This document shows positions 59,851-59,859 of a stretch of DNA of 59,859 nucleotides, in pieces. The stretch lies in NCBI GenBank assembly GCA_028874195.1, contig JAPPLM010000013.1, forward strand, positions 1 through 59,859. The letters run 5' to 3'. This DNA comes from Chloroflexota bacterium (lineage in GTDB: Bacteria > Chloroflexota > UBA11872 > VXOZ01). The notes under the pieces are model-generated. The model ran no database searches and had not been told where the DNA came from. It worked only from the letters and a program-made list of their open reading frames with translations. Within the stretch, counting starts at the first letter, position 1; each line of letters starts with the position of its first letter. The translations under genes were made by a program, and so were the position numbers.

Positions 59851-59859
59851 GTTGCCATG

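Noticed and set aside
1-59859. Composite transposon bounded by the terminal inverted repeats
   Set aside because: The contents are housekeeping genes in many orientations, with no transposase; assembly ends at a dispersed repeat explain it better.

Overview
The window reads as bacterial chromosome of high GC content from an uncultured Chloroflexota member (SAR202/Dehalococcoidia-like or sponge-associated; inference). Pointers are the secreted proteins with Pro/Thr-rich linkers behind a WRKADNW-type domain, a Tat-lipoprotein solute-binding protein without permeases beside it, scattered single genes for core metabolism, and abundant small-molecule hydrolases (creatininase, amidohydrolase, enolase superfamily, M20, aspartoacylase-like). 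It has no rRNA, phage module, CRISPR array or complete IS. The first 45 bases and bases 59806-59850 are perfect inverted copies, so the sequence probably ends at copies of a dispersed repeat.

Layout. 0.3-5.8 kb: Gfo/Idh/MocA oxidoreductase, miaB, a PqqD-like/MEMO fusion, a KduD-like SDR. 6-18.7 kb: ileS, a broken or recoded phosphatase-like gene, two small membrane coiled-coil proteins, recO-glyS, a CNNM/CorC protein, a GlmU whose uridylyltransferase half looks dead, tRNA-Gln(TTG), pepF. 19-22.5 kb: two secreted proteins sharing a DNA-identical 354-bp N-terminal module. 22.6-30.2 kb: lepA, asd, a Uma2 nuclease, dapB and pnp; dapA lies at 37 kb, so the lysine/diaminopimelate steps are scattered. 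30.9-46 kb: DUF3604, nucleoside phosphorylase, glpK, type-4 uracil-DNA glycosylase, dapA, a glucuronokinase-like GHMP kinase coupled to galU, creatininase, a nonsense-interrupted Gmad2 lipoprotein, an amidohydrolase, an enolase-superfamily enzyme and a deacetylase. 46.3-52.3 kb: a class A PBP with duplicated C-terminal domains, citrate synthase behind a long structured leader, and a sugar-type binding protein. 52.4-59.7 kb: a PD-(D/E)XK protein, an AAC(3)-family protein, and a rightward run (unknown TIM-barrel-like protein, NodB-like deacetylase, M20 peptidase, aspartoacylase/desuccinylase) that looks like a catabolic unit.

The gaps are crowded with short palindromic repeats of at least six families, some inserted inside others. 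Together with an IS-end-like 23-bp tandem array and a MITE-like element, they suggest recent traffic of small non-autonomous elements. The most unusual single-gene observations are the TGA at the expected catalytic cysteine of the phosphatase-like gene, the catalytically stripped GlmU N-terminus, and the nonsense codon between two lipoprotein domains.
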